From contig NW_023998414.1 of assembly GCF_014805625.2 (NCBI RefSeq), forward strand, positions 21,112,590 to 21,176,589: a stretch of DNA of 64,000 bases, written 5' to 3'. This document shows positions 59,276 through 64,000 of this stretch, one piece after another. Every line of letters begins with the position of its first letter. Position 1 is the first letter of the stretch. Origin of the DNA: Glossina fuscipes. Taxonomy: Eukaryota > Arthropoda > Insecta > Diptera > Glossinidae. The position numbers and the translations under genes are program-made. Under the pieces are notes generated by a model. It searched no databases, was not told the DNA's origin, and saw only the letters and a list, made by a program, of their open reading frames with translations.

Positions 59276-60795
59276 TTGTATACCATGTTTTATATCGTAC
59301 GAAAAATGCGAATGAGTTTCTTGTAGCGACAAATCTCATTGCATATGACATTGCATATAAGGCCGTCGGCCATATTCACACGTTTTTCATCAACACATAA
59401 AGCGGAATTGATTTACATAGGTGTGTCTTTGTGCTTGTCTGTCGTTTGCTTTTCTATTTTAAAAGTACGTCGATTATGACTTCAAAACTTTGTTGGAAAG
59501 TAAAAACTTGGTCTTCATTTTTTCACCATATCTACCGCCAGGTAAAATACAAAAGTCACCCGTCACTTGTCGAAAAATTTATAATTATCGACTTGATGTT
59601 GAGTTTTGCATATTTCTCTAACCAAATCTACAGATTAAATTCCAAAATGATAAGGATTGAATCAAGAGTATGGTCGCAATCGTTGCAAAAACCAAATGCG
59701 TTGTTACGCATAATAAGGGGAAGTTTTTAGTTCACTTTGTCAGCTTGAATTACAACTATCTAAACGGTATGTACGCTATGATATTCACTAGATAGATAAT
59801 TCATTCACAGAATCAGTTCAGCTCTTTCGGAATGTCGTTCTGTGTGCCAATCCGAATCGAAATTACGATTGGCATCTCAACCAGAGGAACAACATTTTTT
59901 ATTACAACTTTCATCAGGCGAACTGCAAAACCACAATATCTATGTTGTGCCTAATAAAGTATCAGTTAACAGAATCACTTGGACTTGTGCAGTGACACAT
60001 TGAAATATAACTGCCCTCAATATCAATATATTGTTACTATATACGTTTTTTCTTTACTATTGCACGATTTTCAAAATATGCATTACTATGTGTCGGCTCT
60101 TCTAGGAAGCATTACTGCACACACAACATTTGATACTGTAAACTTCTCTCAAGCACTGACGAAGAGCCTAAATTTATAGGTGAATTGTCCAAATTCAACA
60201 TGACGAGACCTTGAATATTCTTAGATAAATAATGTAAAGCATAAGAGGAGAAGAAAGTTAATTCGGTTGCGTCCGGATCATACGCGTATGCGTATGTAGA
60301 TCTCCCTTATCTATAAAAAATAAGTGGGTGATACGGCGCCATTTTATCTTTCACTCTGTTGCCAAGTATGTTCGATGGCTAAAAAATGAGAATGAGAATG
60401 AGAATGATGAGAATCAGTTAGCTTCTCAATATAGCTACCAATCAGAAAGTCCACGTGGCAAAGAATAGGAAAGGAATAATCGGATGAATAGGATTCATGA
60501 GAGAACAGCTTCTGGTGTATTTTAGATGACGACTTTGTTTGTTCGTATCTATTTTCAATAATCTTCATCCTTGAACTGTGTGCAATGCCAGTGCACCAAT
60601 GCTTCGGGAATTCCTGCCTGTACACCGTCTGACGCTAGACGGACAGACGTAGAGACATACTTAACCAATTTGAAAAATACTATCGTATGTATCTTAAGTT
60701 TTTCTAGGTATTGCATACATCCGTAAAACATTGGTATACTCGTACCACAGTTGATATAAGTAAGATATAATAAATAAAATATATCGAAATATGTA

Positions 60796-60844
<49 letters not shown>

Positions 60845-61884
60845 CTTTTTGGAGTTATGTAGGTTAAATGCGAAATGTTTGTCGTATATTTATTTTTTTT
60901 AGCAAAATTCATGTGTTAGGTAATTATTGAATTCTCCAAATTTGGCCAACATTGCGGTTTGATTTTGCAAAAATTGATTTTCTGTAATCATTTGCTAGCA
61001 AATGTAATCCCAAAAAATTATTGAATAAAATGTGGTCAAAACTTAAAATCAATTTTTCAATTTTCTGCTTGATTTGCTTTGCAAACAATTGATAACAACT
61101 TTCAGAATTGTTCTTGCATCCGCAAACAAACTTTCAGGCAGGAAATGAAAAAAGAAGAAATAATTTGCGGTCGGTTTACATTGAATTATCAGACACCTAT
61201 TCCTTGCTTTTTTCTAAAGCCAAGGAATTAGAAGAGAGTGCGCTTTAATACCTTCTTAATAACAGACAAAGGTTTTGTTTTTGTTTCAAATTCCTAATGA
61301 GCTAAAAGTTGAAGCTTAAGCCAATTTTATCCTTATTTTAATTTCCCAATTCGACGAAAAGAAACCGAAGAATCCAAGCCGTATATAGATGAATACTGTT
61401 ACACGTGAAGTTCATGCCCTAAGTAATAAAACATTTTACACTTTCTGAATAGAGCTTCTTTGAGACGTTTCTTCACTTAGTCTTTAATATTGCAACACTT
61501 TGGAATGGGTATGTCAAGCCTCAACTTTCCAATTTTAATATCAACGGCAAGATGAATTTTATTAAAAGAGGATTCAGTAAATTTAAATACAATTTACTCG
61601 GATAGTGGATATTAAGAATTCTAACCTAATTTTTAGTCGTGCATCTAGTTTATTGAAAGACTTTATCGATTCCTAGAGAATCGCTAGCCCTACATTCAAA
61701 TCATCAAACTGATTTACGCCTTCAACTACCGCAGCTAAGAATGAATGCCTCTAAAATAATAGACAAGCAATAGCCTATCGGCTTTGCTAACAGAGGACTG
61801 GGGAGATGAAAATGAGAAGTTTTATAACCAAGTCAAGGGCACGATCATAGTAACCATGAAAATTATGTTACTTAGGTGTAGTAA
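59276..61884. other. AT-rich stretch with microsatellites
   Basis: A GAGAAT-unit repeat (60,386-60,415), a DINE-like trace (agacggacagacgtagagac, 60,638-60,657) and a GT tract (60,793-60,844). The frame at 59,431-59,730 has no recognisable motif. Confidence 0.4.
60793..60844. repeat. (GT)n microsatellite
   Basis: ATGT units followed by more than 20 GT units. Confidence 0.95.
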
Positions 61885-62132
61885 AAGCGATTACGATTAA
61901 ATTTTCATCGCTCGCTTGAAACTATTTGCAAACCTTATGGGAAGTCAAAGTTTTGATCTTTGCACCCCAACAAAGCACTTTAGCTCACGGCATTGTGTAT
62001 TCAAGACTTTTCCACGATCTATTGCATGACTTGACTCTCTCTGACTTCTCCTAATTGCCGCAATTCAGAATAAACGGTTGGTCGGTCGTCGTTTTAAATC
62101 GATTATAGAGATAAAGTTGAGTCGAATAATTC
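61885..62132 (+). pseudogene. mariner-like transposase remnant, C-terminal part
   Basis: Plus-strand translations with frame changes give IFIARLK (compare YYI.LLERLK before the second Asp), CTPTKH (where DNAP.HK is expected, Asp lost), HDLLHDLTLSDFS (compare HPPYSPDLAPSDFFLF; third Asp kept as SDF) and NKRLVGRRFKS (compare LGGKRFSSNEEV). The order and spacing fit. The level of decay is high, and the N-terminal half is absent. The type with DNAP rather than DNAR resembles the 28.7-kb copy more than the 24-kb one. Confidence 0.5.
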
Positions 62133-62430
62133 AATCTAATAGCGAAAAAAAGGACTAGTTTTTGTTGTGCATTCGATAAATAGAATAGGGCTTTACCATC
62201 CTTCGATTGCATATTGTTATGTACATTGTTTATTTCAATATGATTTGTTTAACTTAACATATCATCTCTGATGAATACGAACAAGAGCAAAGGTAAAGAA
62301 AGTACAATACATAGTTTAGTAGGTCAGCGAACTTGAAATGCTTAAAGTACGTAAGTAAGTAAGGACGCAGTGTACGCTCTTTCATAATAATAATTTATCT
62401 TAATATTAAATTCGACTTTTTATATTTCAC

Positions 62431-63205
62431 AAGTTAGAATATTATATTCGTCCGTGACCGAATCTTTCATATCCGTAACCGTTATCTTAGCTAAGACGCG
62501 CGGTTATTTTTTTTTTCTATTTTCCGAATAAAAGTGGAAATTTATATGATGCATGCGTTGCACTTTATGCGTAACATGTAATTAATACGGGAAGCAAAGG
62601 TGTTTGCAGCTTTTATCGCGTAGGCGTGCGGACATTATAGGCGTGTCCTTTGACTGGTTTGGGTTATTTGCAAATTATTTTGCGAACGAGAGAATGTTTA
62701 TCACAGATACTATAGTTGGACCGACGGATAGATGGACAGACGAACAGGCGGACTTGCTTAGATGGATGCATTCCGATTATGATACTGGCCAAGAATTTAA
62801 ATAACTTTCGGGATTTCGAAGCGTGCTCCGAAAAAACTTAAATTTTGATATACTACAATGTTGAGTAGGCGTGGTAAATTTTTCCCCGTTTTCATACAGG
62901 GGTCACAGATAGAGTTTTTCTCAGTTTACGTAGTATTGTAGCCGCGTCCTTCTACCGATTTGGCCCATTTTCAATACCAATCTGCGATTGCAAGTAGTTC
63001 CAATGTTTCTCCCATATTTGAAGGGAATAGTTGCATTGTTGCGGCCAAGCGAGACGGACAGATGGACATGCTTAAATCGATTCAGAATTCGATTCTGATC
63101 GAAAATAGATATACATTGTGGACTTTTTAAAGTTTCCGACTGGACGTTGCAGACGTGATGACGAAATGAGTCTATCTGTCATCCTTCGGTGATGGGTATA
63201 AAAAT
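62431..63205 (-). mobile_element. DINE-1-like (Helentron) element, near full length
   Basis: Minus-strand orientation. The left end is the 3' end: gaatattatattcgtccgtg with hairpin core gtccgtgaccga, then subterminal atccgtaaccg. Modules near 62,735 (gatggacagacgaacagg) and 63,055 (gagacggacagatggacatg). The right end is the head: ttccgactggacgttgcag, then gtcatccttcggtgatggg and tataaaaa, whose complement tacccatcaccg is the inverted partner of the 3' subterminal ggtgatgggta block seen in plus-strand copies. Confidence 0.73.
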
Positions 63206-64000
63206 TGTTGACTATTTGCGACCATGTCTTAATTTGGTCTATTGGCAATTATCGAATACATGCAACTTTAAGCTTCCATAGGATAAAATAAAATAAAATA
63301 TATATTCTATTCATTCTAATTTCTTATGTGCATAAAGTAAACAAGAAAAAAAAAAAACAAGAATTGTAGAATGCATTATTTAGAAATTATGAATTTAAAA
63401 GCATATATAAATTATTAATATAAAAATGTAGTCATTATTTTTTGCTTTTTAGATTACTTCGATTTCGTGCAGTCGTGACTGTTCCTGATTCAGGCTCTGT
63501 CACTGTAATCTACAATAAAAGCATTTCGAAAAAGAAGGGAATAAGATAAGACGTCACGTTTCTTATGCGATAAAATTCATTTTGTGAAGCACGAAGTTAG
63601 ATATAGATAGATATTGAGTCTTTTCTTCATTTGTAAACTCTCTCTCTTCCTTCCTTTGAATGGTTTTAAAGAAGCAGGTTTCGCGAAGTTGGGCAAAATT
63701 TTCGAAATGTAAATTCGTGAGTTTGGTGATATTGTTCAATAGAGAGATTTTCATTTCTTCATCAACCATAAGCGTCCGCACTCATATATCTACATATACA
63801 AATTAGAGCAGCGCTGCTCGCACGCATCTCTATCGCTATAATCTTACACAACGTAAGTATAAAACGCATACATGAACATTATACATAAAATTTTGTGCGA
63901 AAGGCATTTCACATGCAAAAGAAACAAATGACAATTATACCAATATAAAGACAAAGAATTCGTTTTTTTTAATCCCTTATAGCACTTATCGTACGAGTAC
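63206..64000. other. AT-rich stretch at the window end
   Basis: AAAAT units at 63,281-63,300 and an A run near 63,346-63,358. A strong donor-like sequence, aac|gtaagtat, lies at 63,848-63,856, but no supported exon precedes it. Confidence 0.4.

Noticed and set aside
60694..60912. Frame with a Thr/His repeat
   Set aside because: It is the antisense reading of the GT microsatellite.
1..64000. CRISPR arrays, operons, Shine-Dalgarno sites or phage features
   Set aside because: Sequence composition, LINE, SINE, mariner and Helentron content are eukaryotic; no regularly spaced direct repeats or tightly packed genes are present.

Overview
This window looks like AT-rich, gene-poor DNA from an insect, most likely a higher fly (Diptera: Brachycera). 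The evidence is its repeat content. The dominant repeat resembles the DINE-1/INE-1 (Helentron) elements of drosophilid-type flies, and it sits beside mariner, pogo/Tigger, I-like LINE and tRNA-derived SINE remnants, with many simple repeats. I found no complete protein-coding gene, rRNA or intact tRNA. The window could be intergenic or lie inside very large introns. A 10-N gap shows that it comes from a draft scaffold.

Layout. 1-8.8 kb: pieces of an RNase-H-bearing LINE and of a possible LTR-retrotransposon gag/protease frame (minus strand), a candidate 42-bp microexon, a tRNA-like fragment and a GC-richer pocket that carries a SINE fragment. 8.8-18.8 kb: mostly featureless AT-rich DNA with microsatellites, a mariner N-terminal remnant (11.0 kb) and a short DINE-like piece. 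18.8 kb: a small tandem repeat containing the assembly gap. 19.3-29.2 kb: two DINE-like copies and three mariner remnants. 31.3-33.4 kb: the clearest structure in the window, a DINE-like element split by a 1.2-kb pogo/Tigger element with 21-bp perfect terminal inverted repeats and a TA target duplication. 37.6-42.8 kb: another DINE-like copy, two more mariner pieces, a complete-looking SINE and the best candidate host exon (41,513). 45.2-51.3 kb: two DINE-like copies flanking a collapsed LINE with endonuclease and reverse-transcriptase fragments. 54.5 kb: a 159-bp GA tract. 56-63 kb: a decayed retroelement-like frame, the 3' end of an I-like LINE with a TAA tail, two nearly full-length DINE-like elements and a mariner C-terminal remnant.

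How the parts relate. Every mobile element seen here is dead or non-autonomous. The SINE at 40.9 kb and the LINE at 57.7-58.2 kb share a similar 3' end and the same TAA tail, which suggests the SINE borrowed the LINE's machinery. The DINE-like copies have no coding capacity but keep a conserved two-module layout with subterminal inverted repeats and a 3' hairpin. The pogo insertion is younger than the DINE-like copy it interrupts. No operon-like or pathway relationship between genes can be drawn. Family assignments were made by reading translated motifs by eye, without database searches.
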